This document shows positions 53,882 through 62,592 of a DNA stretch of 64,000 bases, in pieces. Source of the stretch: an uncultured Lachnospiraceae bacterium (GTDB lineage Bacteria; Bacillota; Clostridia; Lachnospirales; Lachnospiraceae); the NCBI GenBank assembly GCA_947591155.1, contig CANQDA010000019.1, positions 1 through 64,000 of the forward strand. The letters run 5' to 3'. Both the position numbers and the translations under genes were made by a program. The notes below the pieces were generated by a model, which saw only the letters and a program-made list of their open reading frames with translations, searched no databases and was not told the DNA's origin. Position 1 is the stretch's first letter. Each line of letters opens with the position of its first letter.

Positions 53882-54769
53882 TTGAAGGTGAGAGTGAAAT
53901 TCTCCAAACAGGGGAATATGAAGTTTATCGGGCATCTCGATGTGATGCGCTATTTCCAGAAGGCGATCCGGCGCGCGGGAATCGACATCGCCTACACGGA
54001 GGGGTTAAGCCCGCATATGATCATGTCGTTTGCATCTCCGCTCGGCGTGGGATTGACGAGCGACGCGGAGTATATGGATATCGAACTGCGCACGCCGATT
54101 TCGTCAAAAGAGGCGATCGACGCGCTGAACCGCGTCGGCGTCGAAGGGATCACCGTGACCGGATTCTATGAGATCCCGGAAGGCAAAGCAAACAAGGCGA
54201 TGACGCTTGTGGCAGCGGCGGACTACACCGTGCGGTTTCGGGCAGGATATGAGCCGGAACATCTGCCGCACAGCGCGCAGGAGGGCAAAAGTCTGGCCGG
54301 TTTCGGACAGTGGAAGGATCTGGCGTCCGCGGTGGAGTCATTTTGTGCGCAAAAAGAGATCCCTGTGTGGAAAAAGACAAAAAAATCCGAGAAGGAAGTG
54401 GATATCCGTCCGATGATTTATGAGATGCGCTATGTGCCTGCCACGGGGCAGAGCAAGGCACAGACAGAGTCAGACGTAGCAGAGGAGAAGAAAGCTGCGA
54501 ATCCAGAAGCTGTTTTTCTGCGGCTCGCCTCGGGCAGCGCGGCGAACCTGAAGCCGGAGCTTGTGATGGACACGATGCTTGGGATGTACGGGATCGGGAC
54601 GACGCCGTTTACCTATGAGATCAACCGCTGTGAGCTCTACGCGGATACGGCAGAAAAAACGAACCCGGGCGGCGACGACTTAAAAGCGGATGGAAACGAT
54701 ACAGACAGGGACGGCGAAAAGCCGCGCAGGCTGACGCCGCTTAGCGCGCTCGGCAGGGAGATTCTGTGA
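53882..54769 (+). CDS. DUF2344/TIGR03936 family protein
   Basis: The frame is opened by TTG 53882, with AAGGAGC eight bases upstream; 295 residues beginning MKVRVKFSKQGNMKFIGHLD. Matches to the family include HLDVMRYFQKAIRRAGI, YTEGLSPHMIMSFASPLGVG and SDAEYMDIEL. It is the partner of the radical SAM protein just upstream. The C-terminal part (about 175-295) carries a hydrophilic extension ending in LGREIL. The stop codon overlaps the RNase E/G ATG by one base (TGATG). Function unknown. Confidence 0.88.
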   Translation: MKVRVKFSKQGNMKFIGHLDVMRYFQKAIRRAGIDIAYTEGLSPHMIMSFASPLGVGLTSDAEYMDIELRTPISSKEAIDALNRVGVEGITVTGFYEIPEGKANKAMTLVAAADYTVRFRAGYEPEHLPHSAQEGKSLAGFGQWKDLASAVESFCAQKEIPVWKKTKKSEKEVDIRPMIYEMRYVPATGQSKAQTESDVAEEKKAANPEAVFLRLASGSAANLKPELVMDTMLGMYGIGTTPFTYEINRCELYADTAEKTNPGGDDLKADGNDTDRDGEKPRRLTPLSALGREIL

Positions 54770-55947
54770 TGGATGAAAAATATCTGATTACCCGCATGAA
54801 AGGGAAAATCTGCTCTTTCCTGTTGGACGGACAGCGGGCAGTGGAGATCCACTGCGATTCGCAGCAGTCGGATCATGTCCTTGGAAACATCTATATCGGA
54901 AAAATCAGGAATATCGCGAAAAATATTGGGGCGGCCTTTGTGGAGATCGCGCCGGACATGATATGTCATCTGGCGCTTGACGACATGAAGCGCCCTGTTT
55001 ACACGAAAAAGGGAAGCTCAAAACTGCCGCAGGCAGGCGACGAGCTGCTCGTGCAGATCGCACGGGAGGGCATTAAGACGAAGCTGCCCTCCGTCACGAC
55101 AAATCTTTCGCTGCACGGGAAATATGTACTTCTGACGACCGGAAGGGGAAAGAATTCAGTGTCCTCAAAGCTGCCGCGGGAAGAAAAAGAGCGGCTGCTG
55201 TCTCTGGCTGCGGAACAAACAAAATATAGCTGGCTTTTTCGGACGAATGCGGGCGCAGCGTCGGAGAAGCTGCTCCTCCGGGACATGACGCAGCTTCGGG
55301 AAAACTATGAGGCGCTGATGGCGCACGCGCAGTACCGCAGCTGTTTTTCCTGCCTGTACAGGGAACCTGCCGCGTATCTGCGCAGACTCTCGGATCTCTA
55401 TGACGCGGAGGCCGGGCAGATTCTGACAGACGACGAGGAGCTGTATCGGGAGATCGCGGCTTATTTGGGGCAGCATCAACCGGAGGATCTTGCGAAGCTC
55501 TCCCTCTATCAGGATCAGCTGCTCCCCATGAAAAAGCTGTATTCTCTTGAGACTCAGCTTACACAGACGCTGCAGGAGCGCGTGTGGCTGAAGTCTGGCG
55601 GGTATCTCGTCATCCAGCCGACGGAAGCGCTGACCGTCATCGACGTCAACACAGGCAAGTATGAAGGAGGAAAGAAGCGCGAGGCAGCTTTTCTGCGGAT
55701 CAATCTGGAAGCCGCAGCGGAGATCGCGCACCAACTGCGGCTGCGCAACATAAGCGGCATTATCATTGTCGATTTCATCAACATGGAAGAGGAAGAATCC
55801 CGGAAGCTCCTGTTGTCTGAACTTTCGGCCGCGCTGCGAAGAGATCCGGTCCGCACGGCGCTTGTGGATATGACGAAGCTGTTCCTTGTGGAAATCACCC
55901 GGCAGAAGCGGGAGAAGCCTCTGTCGGAATGTGTGAAATCCATATAG
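54769..55947 (+). CDS. rng: Ribonuclease E/G family protein
   Basis: ATG 54769 gives 392 residues. The S1 domain is at the N-terminus (DHVLGNIYIGKIRNIAKNIG), followed by the RNase H-like and DNase I-like core with LTVIDVNTGKYEGGKKREAA (catalytic Asp in VDVNTG-type motif, about 285-304) and GIIIVDFINMEEEESRKLLL (second Asp, about 325-344). It lacks the Zn-link/C-terminal extension of E. coli RNase G. In most Clostridia this gene is followed by rplU-ysxB-rpmA; here an oppositely oriented spore germination gene follows. TG-ATG overlap with DUF2344 means translational coupling. Confidence 0.9.
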   Translation: MDEKYLITRMKGKICSFLLDGQRAVEIHCDSQQSDHVLGNIYIGKIRNIAKNIGAAFVEIAPDMICHLALDDMKRPVYTKKGSSKLPQAGDELLVQIAREGIKTKLPSVTTNLSLHGKYVLLTTGRGKNSVSSKLPREEKERLLSLAAEQTKYSWLFRTNAGAASEKLLLRDMTQLRENYEALMAHAQYRSCFSCLYREPAAYLRRLSDLYDAEAGQILTDDEELYREIAAYLGQHQPEDLAKLSLYQDQLLPMKKLYSLETQLTQTLQERVWLKSGGYLVIQPTEALTVIDVNTGKYEGGKKREAAFLRINLEAAAEIAHQLRLRNISGIIIVDFINMEEEESRKLLLSELSAALRRDPVRTALVDMTKLFLVEITRQKREKPLSECVKSI

Positions 55948-55954
55948 GTTCTCC

Positions 55955-55979
55955 GCATGCTCTGACGAACAGAGCATGC
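55955..55979 (+). terminator. Stem between RNase E/G and the convergent germination gene
   Basis: Perfect 10-bp stem GCATGCTCTG / CAGAGCATGC with a 5-base loop, followed by AGCGTTTTGC. It lies between two convergent genes and may serve both, though the T-run is only four bases and offset. Confidence 0.55.
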
Positions 55980-55989
55980 AGCGTTTTGC

Positions 55990-57360
55990 TCAGGGAAGCT
56001 TCACATTCAGATAGCTTCTCCCGGTGAGTGTGCGGTTCGTGCACAGCAGAATCAGCAAAAAGACACATCCTGCAATGAACCCGGGCAGGCCGAAGACAGC
56101 CGTCAAAATCAGAAGTATGATTCGCATGAATTTGAGCGCATATCCGAGTTCAAAATTCGGCTCCGTGTAGTTGGCAATCGCTACGAACGCCATATACAGC
56201 ATGACCTCCGCGTTGAACCAGCCGGAGTTCACAGCGAACTCCCCGAGTACGAGTCCTGCGAAGATGCTGAGCGGGGTACTGAGCATGCTGGGCGTGTTCA
56301 GAGCCGCGAGCCTCAGTCCGTCGATCGCGATCTCAAGGATCAGAAACTGGTAGATGAGCGGGATGTTGACGGTATCCTTGACGGCGATAAATTCCAGAGG
56401 CGCCGGAAGCCACTGCGGATGGTTCATCAAAAGCAGAAACGTAGGAATCAGAAAGACCGTCATAAGCAGAATGAGCACCCGCGAGAGCTTGAGGTACAGA
56501 GACGTCCACGCGGGAAAGTAATAGTCGTTGGCTTCCTCGATCATGTCGAAGATGGAGGTCGGCAGGATCATCGCGGACGGAGAGTTGTCCACAAGAATCG
56601 CGATCTTTCCCTCCATAAGGCAGGCTGCAGTCGTGTCAGGCCGTTCTGTAAACTTGAATTTCGGGAACGGATTATACCACTTAGTTCCGATCAGGGCCTC
56701 GGCGAGGCTCTGCTGGTTCATACACAGATCGGGCACCTGAAGCGCTTCGATCCGTTCTCTTAAATTGGACAGCATCTGCGGATCGACCAGATTGCTCATG
56801 TAGCTCAGCACTACGTCGGAACGTGAAGACTCACCGACTTCGAGCATTTCCATGACAAGGTGCGGGTCGCGGATCCTCCGACGGATCAGGGCGGTGTCAA
56901 AGACGACGGTTTCCACGAAGCCGTCCTTGGAGCCGCGCAGGGATTTGTCTTTTTCCGGCTCGTCGACGTTTCTCGCCGGATAGGTCCGACAGTCGATCGC
57001 GATCCCGGCCTCGTACCCGTCTACAAACAATACCGGTACGCCGGAAAGCACATTTCTCAGGATCTGATCGAAATCCCCATAGATGTCGACTTCCGCGTAA
57101 GGAATCAGCTGTTGGGAAAAGCCGGTCGCGTCCTGCGGCATATCGCTGTCTTTCACCTTCTGGAACGAGTCCAGGATCTTGAACATCACTTCATCCTTCA
57201 TCATGCCGTCCACAAAATAGAGCGAGCAGTCGCGCCCACCGATCCGGATGTCCCGTTGGATCAGGTCAAAGCTGTCCTGGATCGGGAGAAGAGCGCTCAT
57301 CTGCTGTCGGTTTTCGCTGATCGGCATGCACACCTTTGGAATTGTCTGGGTATTATCCAT
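55990..57360 (-). CDS. GerA/SpoVAF-family spore germination protein
   Basis: The 456-residue protein has an N-terminal soluble part (about 1-240: IQDSFDLIQRDIRIGGRDCS; SGVPVLFVDGYEAGIAIDCR; RDPHLVMEMLEVGESSRSDV) and a C-terminal membrane domain of about five segments (SRVLILLMTVFLIPTFLLLM; SMLSTPLSIFAGLVLGEFAV; GLPGFIAGCVFLLILLCTNR). It matches the GerA family, nearer SpoVAF in length and context-free of gerB/gerC. It would sit in the spore inner membrane. GGAGGG upstream on the - strand; no sigma-G promoter was identified. Whether it is a germinant receptor or a SpoVAF-type accessory protein is unresolved. Confidence 0.88.
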   Translation of the reverse strand: MDNTQTIPKVCMPISENRQQMSALLPIQDSFDLIQRDIRIGGRDCSLYFVDGMMKDEVMFKILDSFQKVKDSDMPQDATGFSQQLIPYAEVDIYGDFDQILRNVLSGVPVLFVDGYEAGIAIDCRTYPARNVDEPEKDKSLRGSKDGFVETVVFDTALIRRRIRDPHLVMEMLEVGESSRSDVVLSYMSNLVDPQMLSNLRERIEALQVPDLCMNQQSLAEALIGTKWYNPFPKFKFTERPDTTAACLMEGKIAILVDNSPSAMILPTSIFDMIEEANDYYFPAWTSLYLKLSRVLILLMTVFLIPTFLLLMNHPQWLPAPLEFIAVKDTVNIPLIYQFLILEIAIDGLRLAALNTPSMLSTPLSIFAGLVLGEFAVNSGWFNAEVMLYMAFVAIANYTEPNFELGYALKFMRIILLILTAVFGLPGFIAGCVFLLILLCTNRTLTGRSYLNVKLP

Positions 57361-57480
57361 TAAAAAACCCTCCGTGCATCTGTAGTTTTCTTTTCATACA
57401 GAATGCCCGAAGGGCGTTTCTTTTATACATAAACCATATGTGCGGGATCTCTGCATTCGCCGGGTTCACTCTGCCGGAAG

Positions 57481-59079
57481 TCAGGCCTCGCCGTTTGCGA
57501 TGACAGGGGTCGGGCGGCGGGAGTCGAACACCTGCGAGGCGGCGAACATATCGTCGATCACGGTCGTCGCTCCCTGACTGGACTGATAGAGCATATAGCC
57601 GTCCAGGTCGATGCGGCCCTGCCGCACATAATCGTTTCGAATCTGTACCCAGTAGGGTTGGGAGCCGTCCACGTTGCAGAAGAAATTGTAGCCAGCGCTC
57701 TTGAAATACTGGTATTTCTCATTGTCCGGGCTGTAGTCCTGCCAGTCGCCGATGTCGTTGCCGTGCGCGAAGATGATCGTGTCGACCGGGCCGACGATAT
57801 TCTGGACGTTGTTCACCCACTTTTCATTGTCGGTGCGGAGCTCGTCCACCGTCTTGTTTGTGACGCTCAAATGTCCCCAGGTGTGGCTCGCAAATTCCCA
57901 GCCGTCCGCCTTGATGGCCTCCGCGATCTTCGTTGCCTCCGCAATCTCGGTCTGGCGGTCGAAGTCAGGGTGTTCGGCAAGCCATTCGCTCTGATCGGAC
58001 ATCAGGTTTTCCTGCAACTCGTAATCCGCGTCGGTACGGTAGCCGAAGACGCCGTTGTAGCCCGTCATCGCAATCAGCCCGCGCGCTCCCTTGTACGCGC
58101 CGTCCGGATGGGTCTCGAGGAAGGTATTCAGACGCGGAACCACGTCATAATCGCCGACGTGCTCTTCGCCGTCTGACGTCACGTAATGGCATTTTACTTT
58201 ACCGTTTTCGTCGAAGACCAGCTTGTCCGGGTAGCCGGCCGCCTCGTAGGAGTGGTAGTAGCTCAGGTCGTCGACCGAGAGCACCACCGGCTTCTTGCCG
58301 GGCGGGAGCAACAGGTTCGTGTTTGGGGTGAAACTCACGTTGCCGTTCTCATCCGTGGACTCTACGACGAGATCGCGCAGCCGCACGAAGACGTAGCCGT
58401 TGTCGTACATGGTCTGCGTGATTTTGTCGAATTCCTCGATCGTCGTCATCCAGGCATTCATACCGTCCACTGCGCCCTGTCCGAGTACCTCCACGTTGAA
58501 CGCGCGGTCGGTGTCATTGATCAGTGAATGGTAGAAGATATGCGGAACCGTCGTCACGTCGACCGCGACGCAGCTGTTTTTCGACTCTTCCAGACTGCTG
58601 ATCTCGGCGCTGATCTCAGCATTTGTCTCGTATCCCGGTACGCTCTGCAAAAGGGCGATCGCCCCGTCGTAATCATATCCGGCCGCGAGAAGCTTCGCCT
58701 GTTCAAGCGTGTCCGCAGTCTGTGTGTCCGTCGCAGGGGTCTCCGTCGCGGGAGCTTCTGTCTGTGCGGGGATCGTCTCAGCCTCGGTCACAGGTTGGAC
58801 TATAACAAGCTCCTCCGTCTGGGGCTTGGGAGACTGTCCGCCAGAAGCCGGGCTTCCTCCTCCAAAAGACAGACCGCCGCCCGGCAGTATCCGCAGCGCG
58901 ACAAAGACCGCTGCCGCCGCGACCAGGACCAGCGCGATGAGAAAGACCGCCTTCTGGATCGCGACCTGCCGTCTGCGCTTCCGGCGACGCAGCTTTCGCT
59001 GTTCCTCCGCCTGTGCCATTTCCTGGCCGCCATTATATTCTATTTCGTAATTTTCGTTGTTCTCATTGTTTTCGTTCAT
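57481..59079 (-). CDS. Membrane-anchored polysaccharide deacetylase, divergent
   Basis: The 532-residue protein has an acidic then basic N-terminus, a TM (about 42-63, VFLIALVLVAAAAVFVALRI), a Pro/Thr-rich linker (about 75-125) and a short helical repeat-like region (about 126-170). The catalytic NodB-like fold follows: a motif 1-like VVLSVDDLSYY and a motif 2-like FASHTWGHLS (His-x3-His) are present, but the usual R-P-P-Y motif is not evident. A neighbouring protein at 61252 has the full set. The start has AAGGAG upstream. It likely modifies a wall or capsule polysaccharide; the substrate is unknown. Confidence 0.82.
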   Translation of the reverse strand: MNENNENNENYEIEYNGGQEMAQAEEQRKLRRRKRRRQVAIQKAVFLIALVLVAAAAVFVALRILPGGGLSFGGGSPASGGQSPKPQTEELVIVQPVTEAETIPAQTEAPATETPATDTQTADTLEQAKLLAAGYDYDGAIALLQSVPGYETNAEISAEISSLEESKNSCVAVDVTTVPHIFYHSLINDTDRAFNVEVLGQGAVDGMNAWMTTIEEFDKITQTMYDNGYVFVRLRDLVVESTDENGNVSFTPNTNLLLPPGKKPVVLSVDDLSYYHSYEAAGYPDKLVFDENGKVKCHYVTSDGEEHVGDYDVVPRLNTFLETHPDGAYKGARGLIAMTGYNGVFGYRTDADYELQENLMSDQSEWLAEHPDFDRQTEIAEATKIAEAIKADGWEFASHTWGHLSVTNKTVDELRTDNEKWVNNVQNIVGPVDTIIFAHGNDIGDWQDYSPDNEKYQYFKSAGYNFFCNVDGSQPYWVQIRNDYVRQGRIDLDGYMLYQSSQGATTVIDDMFAASQVFDSRRPTPVIANGEA

Positions 59080-59124
59080 TTTGCCTGCTCCTTTGTGTCC
59101 AATGTTTCACAGTTTCTTTTTTTC

Positions 59125-59153
59125 AGTCTAGCACAGATAGATTGAAGTGGCAA
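59125..59153 (-). promoter_or_regulatory. Promoter of the divergent polysaccharide deacetylase
   Basis: On the - strand: TTGCCA (59153-59148), 17-base spacer, TAGACT (59130-59125). It diverges from the promoter at 59173-59201. Confidence 0.62.
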
Positions 59154-59172
59154 ACAGTTTCTATTGTAAGTA

Positions 59173-59201
59173 TTGACTCGACGAAACGTTTTATTTATGA
59201 T
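59173..59201 (+). promoter_or_regulatory. Sigma-A promoter of the NlpC/P60-like gene
   Basis: TTGACT (59173-59178), 17-base spacer, TATGAT (59196-59201); 20 bases from the -35 of the divergent promoter. Confidence 0.68.
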
Positions 59202-59276
59202 ATGATAAAAAAGACAGAAACGCAGATACACAGCCGCATATCTATGGAACATGCGCTGCGGAAAGGAACATTCGCT

Positions 59277-60368
59277 ATGAAAGGAAAAAATAGGATTCCG
59301 ATATGGAACACCACGCTTCTTGTAATCCTCGTGCTCATGTTGTCATCCCTGACGGCACAGGCCGCTTCTTTTTCAAAAAAGGCGCTTGAGCCGACCGTGA
59401 AGGTCAAAGGGAATAAAGCGACGATCCGCTGGGTGAAACGCTCGGATCTGAGCGGGTATAAAGTATTTCAGTGTAACGAACTGGGAAAGAAGCGCAAGCT
59501 TGTCAAGGATACAAAGTCGTGTAAGATCACATTTAAGAATCTGCAGGAAGGCAGTACTTCTTACTATGTGGTCCGAGGATACCAGGAGAAGGACGGAAAG
59601 ACGACGTACACCAGATATAGCAAAGTGGTCACTGTTCAGGTATGCCGGAAATCCACGTTGAAAAAATTTCTGCTGACCGCGCTCAAGCCGGTGGGCAGCA
59701 CAATGTATGTCTGGGGCGGAGGCTGGGACAAAGCAGACTCAGGATCTGGCTCCGATGCGACGAGGATCGGCGTCAGTCCGAAATGGAAGAAGTTCTTCCA
59801 AAAGCAGAACAGCGGCTACAATTACCGCAACACGCGTTTCCAGATTCACAACGGGCTGGACTGCTCCGGCTATGTCGGCTGGTGCATTTATAATATTCTT
59901 GAGGTCGAGAACGGGCAGCCGGGATATGTGATGCTCGCGCAGAACATGTCGAAAAACTTTGCCTCGCGCGGATGGGGCAGCTACACGGCCGCAGGGAAGG
60001 TCAAAGACTATCAGGCGGGCGATATCATGAGCACCTCTGCCGGCCACGTGTGGATCGTCGTCGGCAAGTGCAGCGACGGCAGCGTTGTCATCCTGCACTC
60101 GAGTCCGCCGGGCGTACAGCTCGCGGGAACGCCGACGCCGGGCGGCAAGCAGAACAGTCAGGCGGTCGCGCTCGCGAGAAACTACATGCAGAAGTATTTC
60201 CCGGAATGGTTCGAAAAGTTTCCGGATTGCGCGAAGGGGAGCTCTTATCTGACGGACTACAGCCAGATGCGTTGGGACCTTTCCGGCAAGGTGATCATGT
60301 CTGATCCGGAGAATTACCGGAATAAGTCCGCGAACAAGATCCTGCGGAATTTGTTCCGCTCGCGATAA
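59277..60368 (+). CDS. Secreted NlpC/P60-like hydrolase with an Fn3-like domain
   Basis: ATG 59277 (GAAAGGAA upstream) gives 363 residues: a signal peptide (IPIWNTTLLVILVLMLSSLT, then AQAASF), an Fn3/beta domain (about 37-122), and an NlpC/P60-like catalytic domain with LDCSGYVGW (putative catalytic Cys in NGLDCSGYV), GDIMSTSAGHVWIVVG (putative His) and HSSPPG. Tyr/Trp-rich, Lys-rich composition suits wall contact. It probably cleaves peptide bonds in peptidoglycan. It is read divergent from the deacetylase. Confidence 0.8.
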   Translation: MKGKNRIPIWNTTLLVILVLMLSSLTAQAASFSKKALEPTVKVKGNKATIRWVKRSDLSGYKVFQCNELGKKRKLVKDTKSCKITFKNLQEGSTSYYVVRGYQEKDGKTTYTRYSKVVTVQVCRKSTLKKFLLTALKPVGSTMYVWGGGWDKADSGSGSDATRIGVSPKWKKFFQKQNSGYNYRNTRFQIHNGLDCSGYVGWCIYNILEVENGQPGYVMLAQNMSKNFASRGWGSYTAAGKVKDYQAGDIMSTSAGHVWIVVGKCSDGSVVILHSSPPGVQLAGTPTPGGKQNSQAVALARNYMQKYFPEWFEKFPDCAKGSSYLTDYSQMRWDLSGKVIMSDPENYRNKSANKILRNLFRSR

Positions 60369-60406
60369 AAATGACTGAATTTTTGTGCAAAAGTGGGAAT
60401 ATTTGC

Positions 60407-60435
60407 TTGTATTTTGCGAAGATATTGTGTATGAT
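60407..60435 (+). promoter_or_regulatory. Sigma-A promoter of the phosphoribosyltransferase-like gene
   Basis: TTGTAT (60407-60412), 17-base spacer, TATGAT (60430-60435), about 73 bases before ATG 60508. Confidence 0.7.
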
Positions 60436-60507
60436 AGATATATCATTACAGAGCAGGATTCGCACCGGGCCAATGTGCGATCGACTAAAACTTCGGAGGT
60501 AGCTTAT

Positions 60508-61149
60508 ATGGAGAGCAGAGCGACAAAGATTCATTCACAGGTCAATCAGAACGCGATCATCCGTGTGATTCCGGGACATTTCGCGACCAACCATTCCCAT
60601 ATCAATTACTATGTGGATATGACGATCATGAAGTCCAGAAAGAGCGAGGCTGCGGCTGCGGCATCCGTGCTCGCAAGAAAATATACGACGAGCACCTACA
60701 TCGACACGATCATCTGTATGGACGGCTGCGAGGTCATCGGTGCGTATCTCGCGGATGAGCTGACGGCGTCCGGCATCATGTCGCTGAATCAGCATCAGAC
60801 GATGTACATCGTCACGCCGGAGATGAATCCGGGCGGACAGCTGATCTTCCGCGATAACATGCAGATGATGATCGACGGCAAGCACTGTATTCTGCTTCTC
60901 GCGTCCGCGACGACGGGCCGCACGATTGCCCGCGCGATCGAGTGCGTGAAGTATTATGGCGGTATCGTGGACGGCGTATCCGCAATCTTCAGCGCGAGCG
61001 ACTGCGTGCAGGGCATCGAGGTCAACTATATCTTCGGCGGCGCGGATCTGCCGGGCTACAAGACCTACGAGGCCAAGGACTGCCCGATGTGCGCGCACAA
61101 TGAAAAGATTGACGCGATTGTGAACAGCTTCGGCTATTCCAAACTGTAG
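60508..61149 (+). CDS. Orotate-phosphoribosyltransferase-like protein, degenerate PRPP loop
   Basis: ATG 60508 (GGAGGT seven bases upstream) gives 213 residues, starting MESRATKIHSQVNQNAIIRV. The fold reads as type I phosphoribosyltransferase: TIICMDGCEVIGAYLADELT (about 70-89), and CILLLASATTGRTIARAIE (about 130-148) occupies the place of the PRPP loop but has LLLASATTG instead of an acidic D-D-x-x-T-T-G motif. The C-terminus has a CPMCAHN motif, a possible metal site. Called orotate phosphoribosyltransferase in databases; with the missing Asp pair, true OPRT activity is doubtful. It lies between two envelope genes with its own promoter and terminator. Confidence 0.7.
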   Translation: MESRATKIHSQVNQNAIIRVIPGHFATNHSHINYYVDMTIMKSRKSEAAAAASVLARKYTTSTYIDTIICMDGCEVIGAYLADELTASGIMSLNQHQTMYIVTPEMNPGGQLIFRDNMQMMIDGKHCILLLASATTGRTIARAIECVKYYGGIVDGVSAIFSASDCVQGIEVNYIFGGADLPGYKTYEAKDCPMCAHNEKIDAIVNSFGYSKL

Positions 61150-61161
61150 GACTTAGAAGAT

Positions 61162-61195
61162 CGCCCGGGACGGCTGTATCGCCCGGGCGTTTTTT
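61162..61195 (+). terminator. Intrinsic terminator after the phosphoribosyltransferase-like gene
   Basis: CGCCCGGG (61162-61169) / CCCGGGCG (61182-61189), followed by TTTTTT (61190-61195). Confidence 0.9.
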
Positions 61196-61251
61196 CCATC
61201 AGAGAGGAGACAGGGGTCAACGCAAGAGGTTGTTTCTGTGTGGGAAGAAGT

Positions 61252-62409
61252 ATGAGAGGGCGAAAGAGAAGGATCGGGATCGTTTTCCTGTGCGCTTTTT
61301 TTGTCCTGTTTCCGCTTTCTGTCCGGGCGAGGGAGACGGTAACGGCGATCAGGTCCACGTCCCTGAAGAACGTGACGAGGGCAAAGAGCGTAGAGGGAGA
61401 ATGGGTGAAGAAAGGGAGATATTTCCGTTTCCGCAAGACGAACGGGAAATATCTCAAAAGCAGATGGTTCAGGACAACGGACGGAAAAATCTGTTACGTG
61501 GATTCAAAGGGATACCGCGTGACAGGTTGGGTGAAGTATCGGGGTAATATTTATTATCTGGGGAAAAAAGGCGCGCTGCGCACTGCCTGTTGGCTGAAAA
61601 AAGGAAAGAAGTATTATTATCTCAAGAAGAATGGGTGCAGACGAGGACGCGGATGGCTGAAAAAGGATGGCAAGAAGTATTATCTTGATTCCGATGGCTC
61701 GCGCATGACCGGTGAAGTATGGATCGACGACAAAGGTTATTATTTTGGGAAGAACGGCGTCTATGATCCGTCCGTCAAGGTGAAACCCGAGGTCGACCCG
61801 AAGAAGCCGATGGTGGCGCTAACCTTTGACGACGGACCGGGACCGTACACAAATCGGCTTCTGGACTGCCTGAAGAAGAACCACGCGAAGGCTACGTTTT
61901 TCATGGTCGGGTCCAGCGTGCCAAATCATAAATCGACGGTGAAGAAGATGGCGGAGATGGGCTGTGAACTCGGAAATCATTCTTATAGCCACGCGGCGTT
62001 CAGTGGACTGTCGGATTCGGCGATCGCCTCCGAGGTGGCGCGCACGAGCGGCAACATCAAAAACGCTGCCAGACATGGGCCGACGGTTGCCCGCCTCCCG
62101 TATGGGGACGGCGCGTCGAACGGCAGGGTGCTCTCGGCGTTGGGGCTGCCGTCCATCTACTGGTCGATCGACACGAGAGACTGGGCAAACACCGGGAACC
62201 CCAGCCACACAGTGAAAGCGGTGCTTGACCACGTCAAAAACGGCGATATTATTCTGATGCACGATATCCACCGCTCGACCGTAGACGCGGCGGAGAAGAT
62301 TATTCCGGCGCTTCGGAAGCGCGGCTATCAGCTTGTGACGGTGAGCCAGCTCGCGAAGTACAAGGGAAAGACGACGCTCCACAGAGGGAAGACGTATTAT
62401 CATTTTTGA
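61252..62409 (+). CDS. Secreted polysaccharide deacetylase with wall-binding repeats
   Basis: ATG 61252 (GGGAAG upstream) gives 385 residues. A signal peptide (IGIVFLCAFFVLFPLSVRA) is followed by choline/glucan-binding-type aromatic repeats (about 50-180: GRYFRFRKTNGKYLKSRWFR, WVKYRGNIYYLGKKG, WLKKDGKKYYLDSDG) and a NodB deacetylase (about 187-370) with TFDDGPGPYT (motif 1), HSYSHAAF (motif 2), RLPYGDG (motif 3), and LMHDIH (motif 5). All key residues are present, so it is likely active on peptidoglycan or a wall glycan. The repeats are of the same type as those of the SleB protein at 4274, suggesting a shared wall ligand. Confidence 0.9.
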   Translation: MRGRKRRIGIVFLCAFFVLFPLSVRARETVTAIRSTSLKNVTRAKSVEGEWVKKGRYFRFRKTNGKYLKSRWFRTTDGKICYVDSKGYRVTGWVKYRGNIYYLGKKGALRTACWLKKGKKYYYLKKNGCRRGRGWLKKDGKKYYLDSDGSRMTGEVWIDDKGYYFGKNGVYDPSVKVKPEVDPKKPMVALTFDDGPGPYTNRLLDCLKKNHAKATFFMVGSSVPNHKSTVKKMAEMGCELGNHSYSHAAFSGLSDSAIASEVARTSGNIKNAARHGPTVARLPYGDGASNGRVLSALGLPSIYWSIDTRDWANTGNPSHTVKAVLDHVKNGDIILMHDIHRSTVDAAEKIIPALRKRGYQLVTVSQLAKYKGKTTLHRGKTYYHF

Positions 62410-62450
62410 TCAATCGGCAGGTTTTCTATCGTGAAATCATTTCAAAACAG

Positions 62451-62479
62451 TGGAAAATATGTCCTGTGTATGGTACAAT
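62451..62479 (+). promoter_or_regulatory. Possible promoter of hisH
   Basis: TGGAAA (62451-62456), 17-base spacer, TACAAT (62474-62479). The -35 is poor. Confidence 0.45.
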
Positions 62480-62592
62480 AGATCGGTGCTATACGCAGGA
62501 CATTTTGTTGTCCGGCGGATTCCATCAGCTTGAAATGTGCCGTGCATGAGATTATAGTTTTTTATAGAATTCGGACGGGACGGAGGAGAGAC

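Noticed and set aside
57400..57425. GCCC-GAA-GGGC hairpin between the germination gene and the deacetylase
   Set aside because: Only 4 bp of stem and no convincing T-run on the - strand, so not called as a terminator.
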